Positions 1 through 9,422 of a stretch of DNA of 64,000 bases are shown one piece after another. Source of the DNA: JBECKX01 sp964468475 (GTDB lineage Bacteria > Zixibacteria > MSB-5A5 > CAIYYT01); contig CAYXUL010000010.1 in NCBI GenBank assembly GCA_964468475.1, positions 3,147-67,146 on the forward strand, given 5' to 3'. The first letter of the stretch is position 1; the number at the start of each line of letters is the position of its first letter. The notes under the pieces were generated by a model. The model saw only the letters and a program-made list of their open reading frames with translations, ran no database searches and was not told where the DNA came from. The position numbers were made by a program, and so were the translations under genes.

Positions 1-731
1 ACACCGGCAACCTGAAAGTAAATCCATTTCCCGTTTGCGCTCCACATCGGGAAATTACAGTGCCCNNNNNNNNNNNNNNNNNNNNNNNNNNNNNNNNNNN
101 NNNNNNNNNNNNNNNNNNNNNNNNNNNNNNNNNNNNNNNNNNNNNNNNNNNNNNNNNNNNNNNNNGAAACCTGCATGATCCTTTTGGTCGCCAGGTCAAG
201 CGTCCAGATAGCCGAATGGTCAGGGAGCGATAAGTTAAAGATTACCTTCTTCCCCGATGGTGCAAAGGCCAGATCTGAAATTGTCACCAGCAACTCTGAT
301 TTCGTCTTCAGTTTCCGCGTTAGATCAGCAGGAAAATTCTTGCGAAATTTCTTGAAATCGGACACGACTTCACCCTGGCGTTGACCGGTTTGGTACTGCA
401 TCAATTCCCATTCGCCCGAGATCAGGCGCGGTACTACGAAACTCTTCCCATTTGGCTCAAACGCGTAGGTAAAGCTGGGCATGTCTTTGAAGTTGAAGCC
501 CGGCAGCATTCGCATTTCTTTACCACTTTTCAGATCGCGAACAAACAATTCCATTGGCTTTCCGGGAATATTGTCGTCAATCCTCAAGAAGGCGACCGAG
601 TCGTTGCCAACCGGTGCAGGCAGTATGGCATTGTGGGCAACGATTTCGCCGATGCCCTTCATGGTTTCAGAATTTGCGTTGCCAGCTATGACCAACGATA
701 ACGCGATAAACAATATTAACAGTCGTCTCAC
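1..731 (-). CDS. Secreted TolB-like beta-propeller protein (partial)
   Basis: The minus strand is open from a GTG at 731, with GAGGTG 8 nt upstream, to the left window edge. A 100-N run at 66-165 interrupts it. The first ~20 residues form a signal peptide (VRRLLILFIALSLVIAG). The rest has repeated strands typical of TolB/WD40-like (PD40) blades: FAPSGKKVIF before the gap and FPMWSANGKWIYF after it. The frame is kept across the 100 N, which may be chance because the gap length is a placeholder. By family it should be a periplasmic propeller that binds a protein or glycan; no enzyme motif is visible. The C-terminus lies outside the window. Confidence 0.7.
   Translation of the reverse strand, partial: MRRLLILFIALSLVIAGNANSETMKGIGEIVAHNAILPAPVGNDSVAFLRIDDNIPGKPMELFVRDLKSGKEMRMLPGFNFKDMPSFTYAFEPNGKSFVVPRLISGEWELMQYQTGQRQGEVVSDFKKFRKNFPADLTRKLKTKSELLVTISDLAFAPSGKKVIFNLSLPDHSAIWTLDLATKRIMQVXXXXXXXXXXXXXXXXXXXXXXXXXXXXXXXXXXGHCNFPMWSANGKWIYFQVAG
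66..165. other. Assembly gap (100 N)
   Basis: Exactly 100 N, a standard scaffold placeholder, inside the truncated propeller gene. The true length is unknown. Confidence 0.99.
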
Positions 732-1052
732 TTCTAATTCACCTCGTCGTTCCAGTTAACGGCCGGCTTCAGTTACATCTATTATTGAGCAATAGTCTTC
801 TTGACCTTTATACAGCGATACTCCGCTACGGGCGAGTCATTTCTGCCGAAAATTACGTTTGGAGCGATATTGACGGGAGCCGACTTGAGCCAGCTTATCG
901 TCCGCTCGACGCCCAGCAGCGCCCGTAATACGTAATATATTAATTGACAATCGGTTGCACCAATATTTACGTTTCTTTTTTCGCGCAATCCGGGTTTTGA
1001 ACAAAACCGATTCAGAAGCGTCCTTCTTGTGGGTCGGAGAGTGTGGGGTGCT
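732..1052. other. Divergent intergenic region upstream of the sigma factor
   Basis: This stretch separates the leftward propeller gene from the rightward sigma-factor gene. I see no convincing coding sequence in it. It holds the perfect 10-bp palindrome TAATATATTA (933-942), followed by a TTGACA hexamer (944-949) facing the sigma gene. No good -10 box sits at the usual distance, so a promoter here is only suggested. Confidence 0.35.
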
Positions 1053-1631
1053 GTGACTGAGAACATTTCGGAACTGGTAGAACGGTTCAAGGAAGGTGAT
1101 GAGCAGGCCTTCAACAAACTGGTTCGCCTGTTCGAGAAAAAGATCTATGCACACGCTTATCAGATGCTGGGAAATCACACGGAGGCTGATGAAGTTCTTC
1201 AGGAGACTTTCGTACGGTTGGTTAAGAATATCAGCCGACTCAAGACTGATGCCAACTTCCCCAGTTTCATCTTTAAGATTGCGACTAATTACTGCATCGA
1301 CATTATCCGCAAGCGACAGCGGAAGTTCGTCAATGTAGAGGAGAGTGAAGCCGAAGAGTCCGGATGGTATCTGCTTGAATTATCGCGTTCGATACCGACA
1401 CCGGCGGAGGAGCAGGAGAACCGACAACTGTTAGAACTGATCAACGCTGCGATTGCGGAGTTACCACCGAAGCAACGCGCAACTATCGTGCTGCACGATG
1501 TTGACGGCTACTCCAAGGAAGAGATTGCGCAGATGATGGATTGCCCGCAGGCTACAGTTCGGTCGAATCTCCACATTGCCCGCTCCAAAGTGAAAAAGAA
1601 ATTGAAAGAGATTCTCGATGAGCCGGTATAG
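1053..1631 (+). CDS. ECF-family RNA polymerase sigma factor
   Basis: About 192 residues, the usual ECF length. Region 2 begins at FKEGDEQAFNKLV and continues through the AYQMLGNHTEADEVLQETF segment (-10 recognition and core binding). Region 4 has LPPKQRATIVLHDVDGYS followed by the helix-turn-helix EEIAQMM..ATVRSNLHIAR that contacts the -35 element. The GTG at 1053 is preferred because homology begins right after it and GGAGA lies ~12 nt upstream. GTG at 1029 would add 8 residues without a ribosome site. The next gene, 43 nt downstream, encodes a one-helix membrane protein that may hold this sigma factor inactive. The regulon cannot be told from sequence. Confidence 0.93.
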   Translation: MTENISELVERFKEGDEQAFNKLVRLFEKKIYAHAYQMLGNHTEADEVLQETFVRLVKNISRLKTDANFPSFIFKIATNYCIDIIRKRQRKFVNVEESEAEESGWYLLELSRSIPTPAEEQENRQLLELINAAIAELPPKQRATIVLHDVDGYSKEEIAQMMDCPQATVRSNLHIARSKVKKKLKEILDEPV

Positions 1632-1674
1632 CCAACACCGGCCAACGAGCACATCGAGAAAGGAATTACGGTAG

Positions 1675-2247
1675 ATGCAAAAACGTGAATGGAATGATAA
1701 GCTGCTTGATATCGGGCCACACGTCTTCGAGGGCCTGACTGCGGCGGAGATAAGAGATAAACTAATTGAGGAAGGGGTGGCTCCGGAGGAGGCGCTGCAT
1801 GAGGTCAACTATCTCAGGGCGATTTCCCGCCGTAAAGTCAAGCTTCCACCTGACACTTATTTCGCCGAAGCCCGCCAGAGAATATTCAGTCGCATCAATA
1901 TTCGTCCTCTCAGTGTCCTGGATCGCCTGGTTAGCGTCCTGATTCCGGCGTCCTGGAAACCCATCCCTGCTGCGGTGATCGCGCTTCTTATTGCCGTTGC
2001 GATTCTTACACCGATGTTTTATCATCCGGTTTCAACTGTTCGAGTAGATATGCCGTCACTCGACAGCGCCGGCCCCCACGTCTCCATGTCGCAATTTTAT
2101 ACCGAGCACGTTGTGACGGTTGATGAGCAGGTGGTTTCGGCAGAGGAGCTTCGCGAGTATCGGGAAATACTGCTGATGTCAACGGCAATCCTGGGATCGC
2201 CATCCTCGCTCTCGCGCTCGCGCTCTCTTGCCGGTTCGAACGATTAG
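1675..2247 (+). CDS. Single-pass membrane protein, putative anti-sigma factor
   Basis: 190 residues. A cytoplasmic N-terminal half has the segment LPPDTYFAEARQRIFSRI, like the LPxxYF...R.. stretch of many anti-sigma factors. One transmembrane helix lies near residues 95-115 (IPAAVIALLIAVAIL). A short extracytoplasmic tail follows. There is no HxxxCxxC zinc motif and no cysteine at all, so it is not a classic ZAS protein. Its place right after the ECF gene is the main argument for an anti-sigma role. The C-terminus runs into a low-complexity serine/arginine stretch encoded by a CGCTCT-type tandem repeat (around 2206-2225), so the end may vary between strains. GAAAGGA lies upstream of the ATG. 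Confidence 0.6.
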   Translation: MQKREWNDKLLDIGPHVFEGLTAAEIRDKLIEEGVAPEEALHEVNYLRAISRRKVKLPPDTYFAEARQRIFSRINIRPLSVLDRLVSVLIPASWKPIPAAVIALLIAVAILTPMFYHPVSTVRVDMPSLDSAGPHVSMSQFYTEHVVTVDEQVVSAEELREYREILLMSTAILGSPSSLSRSRSLAGSND

Positions 2248-2351
2248 ATTATTGCTGTATGGTGCAGTCAGGCTGTATCGTAAGCTGAAGAGTAGTTTCC
2301 GAAGGGTACAGGTTTGGAGATCAGGGTCAAGGTCTGGGGGGGATTTAGCCA

Positions 2352-3254
2352 ATGAAAGGGCCGTTGCTCGCGGCAGAGCGAAGACTCCGGGTTGCCGCAG
2401 AACGCATACACCTTTCAGTCCATGACTGCCTCATTTGTGCAGTGTGCCTGATTGTTGCGTCCGCGGCCATTCTCGGATGCGGAGATTCCTCCAGGAAAGT
2501 CCTTCTGCAAATGAAATTCAAACCGGGGCGGAGCCTCGTCTATCAACAGATCAACAAGCAGACCATCTCGCTCAACAACTCTCCGGTAGTCTCTCAGAAT
2601 TCCCAGTCACAGGGCGAAATGACTCAGACAGTAGAAGCAGTGGATGATTCCGGCTATGCGCGGATTCAGGAAGCTTCGAATTGGAGTTGGAGCGAGCCTG
2701 ACGCGGACACAGCGATCAAGGTTGTCTCGAACACCGAGAAGCTGGAATACACTATGGCTCCCAATGGCAAAATCAGCAATCTCTCGTTGCCGAACGACGG
2801 CGAAGCCTCCAAATGGAAAGAGTATGCTCAGTCCAACCTGGAACAATCACAGCCGACTTTTCCAACTGAACGTGTCGGAAAGGGTTACACCTGGATGCAG
2901 ACGGTTAAGATCTTCATGCCGTCTGGAGAGAAGCTTGACGCCAGCACAACTTACGTCGTTTCTGATCTTGTGGAAGTGGATGGGCGCAAATGTGCCCTAA
3001 TTGACTATAAGGGAAACCTCGTTTTGCCGTTCGATGTGATGGAGTCGGACACCCTCACCCGCCGGGGCGTTGACAAGGTGGATGTCACCGGCCAGCTCGC
3101 CTTTGACTACGAAAACGGCTATGTCTACAGCCAGGAAGAGAAAACCAAGATTACTGCCGATCGCTCGAAGATCCAGGGGAACGAAGCAAAGTCCTACACT
3201 GCCCACATCGAAGGGGAGCTGTTCTTCAGACTGAAGAAACCTGCCGAGGATTAG
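2352..3254 (+). CDS. Putative lipoprotein (DUF6263-like)
   Basis: 300 residues. The ATG at 2352 follows a GGGGGGGA ribosome site at 8 nt. The N-terminus is long and charged (about 25 residues) before a hydrophobic stretch that ends in the lipobox ILGC at Cys43, so export as a lipoprotein is likely. The mature part opens with LLQMKFKPGRSLVYQQINKQ and has evenly spaced beta-strand-like segments, resembling DUF6263-type envelope lipoproteins; the family match is from memory and tentative. It lies on the same strand as the sigma/anti-sigma pair and may be co-transcribed. It ends 4 nt before the convergent kinase gene. No catalytic motif is seen. Confidence 0.6.
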   Translation: MKGPLLAAERRLRVAAERIHLSVHDCLICAVCLIVASAAILGCGDSSRKVLLQMKFKPGRSLVYQQINKQTISLNNSPVVSQNSQSQGEMTQTVEAVDDSGYARIQEASNWSWSEPDADTAIKVVSNTEKLEYTMAPNGKISNLSLPNDGEASKWKEYAQSNLEQSQPTFPTERVGKGYTWMQTVKIFMPSGEKLDASTTYVVSDLVEVDGRKCALIDYKGNLVLPFDVMESDTLTRRGVDKVDVTGQLAFDYENGYVYSQEEKTKITADRSKIQGNEAKSYTAHIEGELFFRLKKPAED

Positions 3255-3258
3255 CCTC

Positions 3259-5922
3259 TTACTTCTCTTTCAATTCCTCGGGCCAGTTCATGACCATGAC
3301 GATGGCTCTGCCTGTTTCATTAGTCGATGATGAATTGATTAAGAACTTCTGAGCATCCGCAGTTATATCATAACGATATTGTATGATGCCGCCGGGCCTG
3401 TAGGGCTGGTGAAACAAACGTTCCGGCACGCCTGCTTTGAACTCTCCGCCGGTCAAATCAACGGAGACGGAATAGATGTCGCCTTCCTTGGTGTAGTACA
3501 CAAGCTCCTTTCCGTCGGCACGCCATTTGGGAGCGTAGCCACCGGACGGAGAGACTTGCCACTTGCCCCCGGCAGCACTTAACGAACGAACGTAGACATT
3601 AATCGGGCCGCTTTCGTCGCTTATATACGCAATATACTTTCCGTCAGGCGAAACCTGAGCACGGGCTTCATGATGCGGTGTGGCAATTAGCGTGTGATAG
3701 TCCGAAGTGTCAGTGAGACTGAATTGATATATATCACCGTTGCCCTTGAATCGTGTGCCGATCAAATAAGTGCCGTCGGCGCTGAACTGGGACGGCCCCG
3801 CGTTCGCATGGCTGTCGGAGTAGATCAATCGCGCGTCACCAAGCCCGTTCGCCTGGCGTTCATAGATGGCGTAGAAACCTCCCGGATTCGCCGCATACGC
3901 AATCCATGTCCCATCACGAGACCAGATTGGCCAGATCTCATCCGTCGAGCCGAATGTTAGCCTGGAGGCGACATTGCGTTCCAGGTCACGCACCCAGATG
4001 TCTCGAGTCGCAGTTCGCTGGTCTACAAGAGTGTAAGCGAGCTTCGTGCCATCAGGCGAGAGTGAGAGATCTCGATAGTCTGCGGGCTCACCCACCTCGC
4101 CGAGCTTGCGGCCGGAACGGTCGAACCAGACCAGCTTGCTGTTCCCTTCAGCCCCCTGGTTCACATAGCTTAATATCCCATTCGCTGATACTGAGAAGTA
4201 TGGCCTGTCCTCTGAAGGTGTGAACACATCCTGGGCGATTGGAACCGACTCGCCGCTTACCTCAAGCTTTTTTGCATCAAATTTCCGCGCGAACAGAATG
4301 CCGTCTCTGGTGTGCAGAATATAGCCAGCGTTGCTATACTGAACACGGGATTGAACCGCAAACAGCGCTTTATCAACCGAGCCATCGAGCGAGCCCACAT
4401 GAAGCATACTGTTGAGCCCGTTCACCGCATTAGTATCCCCAACTGCCAGGTAGAGGAAGTGGTTACCGTCCGGCAAGAAGCTCGGCCAGGCGTGGTACAG
4501 ATCACCATGCTCATGGTCAATCGTAGTGGCAGAAGTTGCAGCTCCCCCCGAGGCGGGAATTTGGCGAATCGAATCACTCTGTGCCCCGTCAAAAAGTATG
4601 ATGCCCGAGGAACCCCAACTCCCGTCCGCAGCGCCGGGCGCCTGACCCACCAATATTGCCGGACCTCCCTGCGCAGGTATCTTTTTTATTTGACCATTAT
4701 CAGAGAAGGCGAGGTAACGACTGTCAGGTGACCAGAACGGACGGTGGACATTTTCGGTACCGGGCAACGGATATGCTTGCAGCGAATTTAGCGGTCGAAT
4801 CCAAATGTGAGTTGCACCTGAGGAATCCGAAGCCATAAATGCCAGCAGTTTGCCGTCTGGAGATATCTGTGGCCAGGAGAGGAACTGGGCGTTCTGCGGC
4901 TCAGTGATAGCAAATTGATGCACCTGCGGGGTCGGGCTGGTGGCCGTCAACTGCAGGTATCCCAGCACCGCCGCCACGCAAATGGCTACCGCTGCAACAA
5001 TCCAGGAAAGGCGGAGTTGGCGCCTGCGTTTCGTAGAGACGGGTGCGGGAATGCCCGCTTGCGAGCCACCTTCACGAATCCACTGCAGAGTGCGTTTCAA
5101 ATCTCCCGCCGATTGCCAGCGCTGGTCGGGATCTTTAGCCAGACACTGCTTAATCGCCCGCTCCAGCATCGGAGGCGACAGCGGCTGGATTTCCGAAACT
5201 GCGCGCGGTTGTTCCTTCATAATTGCGGCGATCACGCTCGCCTGGCTTGCACCCTGAAACGCACGATTCCCTGTGACCATTTCGTATAATACTGCGCCAA
5301 AGGAGAAGATATCACTTCGCTGATCTACCTCTTTGCCGTCCAGTTGTTCGGGAGACATGTACTGGATCGTGCCGAGTATGGTTCCCTGTCCGGTCAGGGG
5401 CGCTGCTTGCGTGGCGCCAGACATCCCTTCCACCACACCATCCTGAATTTGAAGTTTCGCCAGCCCGAAATCGAGCAGCTTCGCTCCATCCTTGGTGATG
5501 ATGATGTTTCCGGGTTTGAGATCGCGGTGCACCAGCCCCTGTTTGTGCGCCCTCTCCAGCGCATCGGCAATTTCGATTGCGTAGCGAACCGCGGCGTCAG
5601 TTTCAAGCGGCCCTTTCTCAAGCAGTTGAGACAGCGTATCCCCCTCAAGGTATTCCAGTACAAGATATGCCTTGCCTTCTTCGTACCCCACGTCATAGAG
5701 AGTGCAAATGTTGGGATGATTCAGTTGTGAGATGGCTCTGGCTTCCCGCTCAAACCTCGCCTGCAGATCCTGGTTGTGTTGATACAGCGCCGGGAGAACT
5801 TTGATCGCGACGGTGCGGTCAAGTCGGGTGTCATTGGCTTTGAACACTTCCCCCATTCCCCCAACGCCGGCTCTTTCGAGAATTTTGTATGGACCTATGG
5901 TTTGGCCCTGGGAGAAAGACAT
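3259..5922 (-). CDS. Membrane Ser/Thr protein kinase with TolB-like beta-propeller sensor
   Basis: 887 residues. The N-terminal Hanks-type kinase has the glycine loop GVGGMGEV, catalytic Lys41 (VAIKVLP), HRDLKPGN with Asp134, DFG at Asp151-Gly153 and the activation end MSPEQ, so it looks active. A basic linker leads to one transmembrane helix at about 306-325. The C-terminal ~550 residues repeat blade motifs such as SPDGKLLAFMA, SPDGTKLAYT and SPDGKYIAYIS, a TolB-like propeller expected outside the membrane. This layout is common in Acidobacteria and FCB-type genomes and suggests a receptor kinase that reads an extracytoplasmic ligand. It stands alone, facing the lipoprotein gene convergently. 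The ATG has only a weak ribosome site. Confidence 0.93.
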   Translation of the reverse strand: MSFSQGQTIGPYKILERAGVGGMGEVFKANDTRLDRTVAIKVLPALYQHNQDLQARFEREARAISQLNHPNICTLYDVGYEEGKAYLVLEYLEGDTLSQLLEKGPLETDAAVRYAIEIADALERAHKQGLVHRDLKPGNIIITKDGAKLLDFGLAKLQIQDGVVEGMSGATQAAPLTGQGTILGTIQYMSPEQLDGKEVDQRSDIFSFGAVLYEMVTGNRAFQGASQASVIAAIMKEQPRAVSEIQPLSPPMLERAIKQCLAKDPDQRWQSAGDLKRTLQWIREGGSQAGIPAPVSTKRRRQLRLSWIVAAVAICVAAVLGYLQLTATSPTPQVHQFAITEPQNAQFLSWPQISPDGKLLAFMASDSSGATHIWIRPLNSLQAYPLPGTENVHRPFWSPDSRYLAFSDNGQIKKIPAQGGPAILVGQAPGAADGSWGSSGIILFDGAQSDSIRQIPASGGAATSATTIDHEHGDLYHAWPSFLPDGNHFLYLAVGDTNAVNGLNSMLHVGSLDGSVDKALFAVQSRVQYSNAGYILHTRDGILFARKFDAKKLEVSGESVPIAQDVFTPSEDRPYFSVSANGILSYVNQGAEGNSKLVWFDRSGRKLGEVGEPADYRDLSLSPDGTKLAYTLVDQRTATRDIWVRDLERNVASRLTFGSTDEIWPIWSRDGTWIAYAANPGGFYAIYERQANGLGDARLIYSDSHANAGPSQFSADGTYLIGTRFKGNGDIYQFSLTDTSDYHTLIATPHHEARAQVSPDGKYIAYISDESGPINVYVRSLSAAGGKWQVSPSGGYAPKWRADGKELVYYTKEGDIYSVSVDLTGGEFKAGVPERLFHQPYRPGGIIQYRYDITADAQKFLINSSSTNETGRAIVMVMNWPEELKEK

Positions 5923-6204
5923 GCTCTTACATATTCCCGGATGAAATGTTAGATTCCTTAACGGTAAACGCGTCTGACCGTCAGCTATTGATAATAGACA
6001 AACTCAGTCGAACAAGCAAAGGTTATTGCTTTACAGGATCGCTCAGGTCTTAATTGTAGCCTTGCTGTCTAATCACGTTTACTCAATTGAAATATACGTC
6101 AGCAGGGCGGGGAAGTTAGTGAACATGGTGCGAGATGATGGGGCGTGAGAAAACCCACATCTCACTTTTGGTTCGTATTGCTTCTCAACCTATTCGGCTT
6201 TTCA

Positions 6205-6789
6205 CTAGTTCGCTTTTGGCTCGATCGGTCCCGGAACCTGGTTCGGAATCGCCGGTAACGATTGCAGGTAGGCAAAGATCGCTTTCAGATCCTCGTCTTT
6301 CATTTTGCCGATCGACTGCCACGGCATCGGGGGCAGAATCGGGCGACCCATTCCCAGATGTTGTCCGGTGCGCATTGCCTTGATGAAGTCATCAGCGTCC
6401 CAGGCGCCGATACCAACGTTTTCATCCGGAGTAAGATTTATCGCGAAACTCACTCCCCAGGGCCCCGCCCAGGCGGTCATGTTGGCGTTGGTCATTGCCA
6501 TCCAGCCCGTGGGGCTGAGCGTTCCTTGCGGAACCTCAGGTACCGGCGCATTTGCCGGCTGCCCTGACAGCGTCAGTGAAGGATCGGGAACGGGTCCTTT
6601 GGCCGTCATCATTTTCGGCGAGTGGCAGTCCTCGCAGCCGCCAACCATCACCAGGTACTTGCCGCGCTCGACCATCTGTTCCTGGGTTAGCGGCTCATCG
6701 GATGATCCGGCTGATGAACAGTAAGTCAGGAGGGACGTCAGCGCGAGCAGTCCCAATAAAAGTGCGAGCTTGGTGATCTTGTTTGTCAT
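6205..6789 (-). CDS. c-type cytochrome, monohaem, membrane-anchored
   Basis: 194 residues. A signal segment (residues 1-22) ends in LLTYC, a lipobox-like site with an unusual Tyr before Cys, so it may be lipidated or simply cleaved. One haem motif, CEDCH, follows the helix ERGKYLVMVGG, as in class I cytochromes. Candidate distal Met ligands lie in the GMGRPILPPMPW segment, and the last helix (DLKAIFAYLQSLP) is typical of the fold. It should carry electrons in the periplasm; the partner is unknown because no oxidase or dehydrogenase lies beside it. Start ATG follows a GGAGG site. Confidence 0.88.
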   Translation of the reverse strand: MTNKITKLALLLGLLALTSLLTYCSSAGSSDEPLTQEQMVERGKYLVMVGGCEDCHSPKMMTAKGPVPDPSLTLSGQPANAPVPEVPQGTLSPTGWMAMTNANMTAWAGPWGVSFAINLTPDENVGIGAWDADDFIKAMRTGQHLGMGRPILPPMPWQSIGKMKDEDLKAIFAYLQSLPAIPNQVPGPIEPKAN

Positions 6790-7019
6790 AATTTTCCTCC
6801 AAAAGGTGCGCGATTATAATCTAAATTGGACTTGAAAGTCAAGTACAATATTTACTCGATAAGTCTATTTATTTCGGCAAAGCGTGGGGCTGGCTGATAC
6901 CGCACTTCCAGCCGCCACACGTCAACGAACCGGTCGGCTCCTGCAATTCGAATTTGTTGTTTTAATGACTTGCACGTCTATATTCAAAGTAGAGAGAATT
7001 TTGACGGTAAGGAGGGTCA

Positions 7020-7682
7020 ATGTCACATTCAAAACCGTGTCTGGTTGCTGCGGTGATCCTGGTAATGGCATCGTCGATTTTCGCAGCGGGACCGCTGTCG
7101 GTCGGGATTAAAGGCGGCCTGGCACTAAACAACTCCAATTTCAACTACTCAAGCACAGAATTCTCGTATGACCCGAATAATGGAATGGGTCTGAATCTCT
7201 CCCTTCAACTCGAACACTCCCTCACCCCTTTTACTGCGGTAAGAGTTGATGCAGGCTATCTGCAGAAGGGATTCGACGAGGATCTGAGAATAGTCACTCA
7301 GAAAGGTGATTTGCAGGAGATATCGGCGGTAAAATCGCGCATCAATGTGCTTTCTCTATCTCTGCTGTTCAAGGGTCAACTGCCCATCGGCACCTACTTT
7401 GTTGCGGGACCACGCGCTGACTTCAAGTTGGGCGTCAGTCACGACATGAAGATGTACTATTCGGAGATTATAACCCCGGGTCTCAAATCCACAGTCTATG
7501 GGCTTACCGTGGGAGCTGGGCAGGAATTTCCGTTGACAGCTCTCGGAGTACTATTTTTCGAGGCTCAGTATCTGTATGACTTGTCTGACGAATACAGCAC
7601 GAGCGCTGACCCGGCTGAAGTAGGCACCTTGACATCAATAAACAACCGCGCCTTCGCGTTCCTGATCGGGATTCGGCGGTAA
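7020..7682 (+). CDS. Outer-membrane beta-barrel protein (OmpA/porin-like)
   Basis: 220 residues. A perfect AAGGAGG lies 6 nt before the ATG. The signal peptide runs to about Ala22 (VMASSIFAAG). The mature protein opens with SVGIKGGLALNN, the start of the PF13568-type eight-strand barrel, and shows alternating strands such as LNLSLQLEHSL and RVDAGYLQKGF. It ends in IGIRR, with no terminal aromatic. The gene 194 nt downstream is a clear paralogue in the same order, so this is a tandem duplication. Such proteins sit in the outer membrane; the ligand is unknown. Confidence 0.85.
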   Translation: MSHSKPCLVAAVILVMASSIFAAGPLSVGIKGGLALNNSNFNYSSTEFSYDPNNGMGLNLSLQLEHSLTPFTAVRVDAGYLQKGFDEDLRIVTQKGDLQEISAVKSRINVLSLSLLFKGQLPIGTYFVAGPRADFKLGVSHDMKMYYSEIITPGLKSTVYGLTVGAGQEFPLTALGVLFFEAQYLYDLSDEYSTSADPAEVGTLTSINNRAFAFLIGIRR

Positions 7683-7694
7683 GGGGATACGGAA

Positions 7695-7762
7695 CACACC
7701 CCGTCTCGCCCCGATCCGCCAAGGCGGACGGAGCGATCCACCCCTTTTGATAGAGGGGAATT
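7695..7762. repeat. Dispersed intergenic repeat, copy A
   Basis: This ~68-bp sequence matches another at 63780-63845. Shared blocks are CACA(C/T)CCCGTC, CCCGATC, CGGAGC, CCACCCCT(T/C)TTGAT and GGGGAATT. Short inverted repeats (TCCGCCAAGGCGGA) lie inside. It sits between the two barrel genes and may also help end transcription of the first. It matches no insertion sequence that I recognise. Confidence 0.6.
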
Positions 7763-7875
7763 TGCGTCATTCCAGCGGGTCAGGCTGAGATCTTGGCAGA
7801 AAAATCGCAGGTTTACTGCGCCCGTTTTTGTATAATAGTTAGACAAGGTTCAATTCGATTTATAAAGGAGATGTT

Positions 7876-8449
7876 ATGCGATCCCATTTCATCGCCGCAA
7901 TGGTGATTCTCGGACTATTGATGTTGCCGACACTGGTCTACGGTGGTTCGTTTTCATACGGGCTCAAAGGTGGAATTTCGATCAATGACGAGGATTTTGG
8001 GGATATTTATATGGCCAGAATTGACAAAGCTGACGCGGTCGGTTGGGCGCTCTCGCTTCAACTCGAACGGCCGCTTAGTTCACGCTATTCGCTGAGAGCT
8101 GATGTCGGATTTTTGGAAAAAGGTTTCAATTCTGACTCCAGGTCCATTCAGGGCAGTAAGCCGGTAAGGATTGACTATCTGTCATTCGACCTGCTGTCAA
8201 AGGCGCTTGTATTGCCTGGCGTTTATCTTCTGGCCGGACCGCGGCTCGACTTAAAGATAGATATGCACGACAAGTCAAACCTGCTTGTCCCTGCTGTAAA
8301 AGACAATCTCAAGCAATCTGTCATTGGCGCTACTTTAGGGCTCGGGACGGATATCCCCTGGACCTCGGTTGGGTTCGTCTTCTTGGAGTTTCATTACAAT
8401 TTCGATCTCACCCCCGTCTACAAACGTACACTTACCCCTGAGTATTCCT
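7876..8449 (+). CDS. Outer-membrane beta-barrel protein, paralogue (3' end in gap)
   Basis: At least 191 residues, with AAAGGAG before the ATG. A signal peptide (residues 1-22) ends at VYGGSF. The mature protein begins SYGLKGGISIND and shares the strand pattern of the upstream barrel, including LQLERPLS, ADVGFLEKGF and AGPRLDLKI. By alignment with the 220-residue neighbour, only about 25-30 residues should be missing. They lie in the 100-N gap that starts at 8450. The few codons after the gap do not resemble the paralogue's end, so the true stop is probably inside the gap. Confidence 0.83.
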
Positions 8450-8549
8450 NNNNNNNNNNNNNNNNNNNNNNNNNNNNNNNNNNNNNNNNNNNNNNNNNNN
8501 NNNNNNNNNNNNNNNNNNNNNNNNNNNNNNNNNNNNNNNNNNNNNNNNN
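8450..8549. other. Assembly gap (100 N)
   Basis: Placeholder of 100 N that removes the 3' end of the second barrel gene. Confidence 0.99.
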
Positions 8550-8627
8550 CGGCAGACGAGGGTCCTGACTAATCGGGACCGCACACAAAGAAACCGAAAC
8601 GGAGGGACTGCGACTTACTTTGATCGG

Positions 8628-9422
8628 CTAACGATCAGATATGAGCTTCTGAAGTTCTTCGGGAAGCGGGTACTTTAGCTCAGCGGCCATTCTCAGGAAT
8701 ATCACAGCACTGTCAGCATCTTGCGGTTCTTGAAGAAGGTAAACCAGAGCCCTTTGATAGTTGACGAAACCGCTGCTCTTGAAATCCGCAGCACACCTCT
8801 CGAAATAGCTCTTGCTCCTGCTGAATTCTTTGAGCTCAGAATAGCAGAGCGCGATGAATAAGTAGGCATCGGGAAGCCAGTCAGACTGTTGTTCAACGTA
8901 GAGGCTCTCGGCGCGATTAAGATATGGCAGAGCCTCCGCGGGCCTCTCCTGTAAATAGAGCAGCTTACCCTTTCCAAAGAAACCTTCAGGATCATCCGCA
9001 TACATATCTATCATTGCGGCATACACACTATCGGCTTCGTTCAGTCTCCCCATATTCGTTAAGGCCACTCCCAGGTTCATCATTGCGACGTTATTATCTG
9101 GCATGATTTCGAGTGACTTACGATAGAGGATGATAGCAGAGTCGTACTTGCCAAGGACCCGATAGACTCTTCCGAGATTGTCATAAGCGTCACAAAGCAT
9201 GGAATCGGCCGCTATCGCCTCCAGGTAGAGGCTGGCAGCCAACCCGTATTCGCCCGCGATTTCCTGGTCGCAGGCGGCCTTGAACAGTGAATCTGCTTCA
9301 GTCGAGTGCGGTATGCAGTATGGTGCAACTATCTCATGCCGACTGTATTTCGGTGCTTTGCCTTCGACAATTGCAGTTAGTACACAGAGGCTTAGTGCCG
9401 CTGCAATGCATAAGCGTATCAT
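8628..9422 (-). CDS. Secreted TPR-repeat protein
   Basis: 264 residues. A signal peptide spans residues 1-22 (LSLCVLTAIVEGKA). It is followed by four to six tetratricopeptide repeats, clearest at AYDNLGRVYRVLGKYDSAIILYRKSLEI, which continues into AMMNLGVALTNMGRLNEADSVYAAM. TPRs form a helical scaffold for protein contacts, here probably in the periplasm. There is no enzyme domain. It stands alone on the minus strand between the barrel pair and the dehydrogenase, with a GGGGGTGA ribosome site. Its partner is unknown. Confidence 0.85.
   Translation of the reverse strand: MIRLCIAAALSLCVLTAIVEGKAPKYSRHEIVAPYCIPHSTEADSLFKAACDQEIAGEYGLAASLYLEAIAADSMLCDAYDNLGRVYRVLGKYDSAIILYRKSLEIMPDNNVAMMNLGVALTNMGRLNEADSVYAAMIDMYADDPEGFFGKGKLLYLQERPAEALPYLNRAESLYVEQQSDWLPDAYLFIALCYSELKEFSRSKSYFERCAADFKSSGFVNYQRALVYLLQEPQDADSAVIFLRMAAELKYPLPEELQKLISDR

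Noticed and set aside
3255..3258. Terminator between the convergent lipoprotein and kinase genes
   Set aside because: Only 4 nt lie between the stops and no hairpin with a T-run is visible around them.
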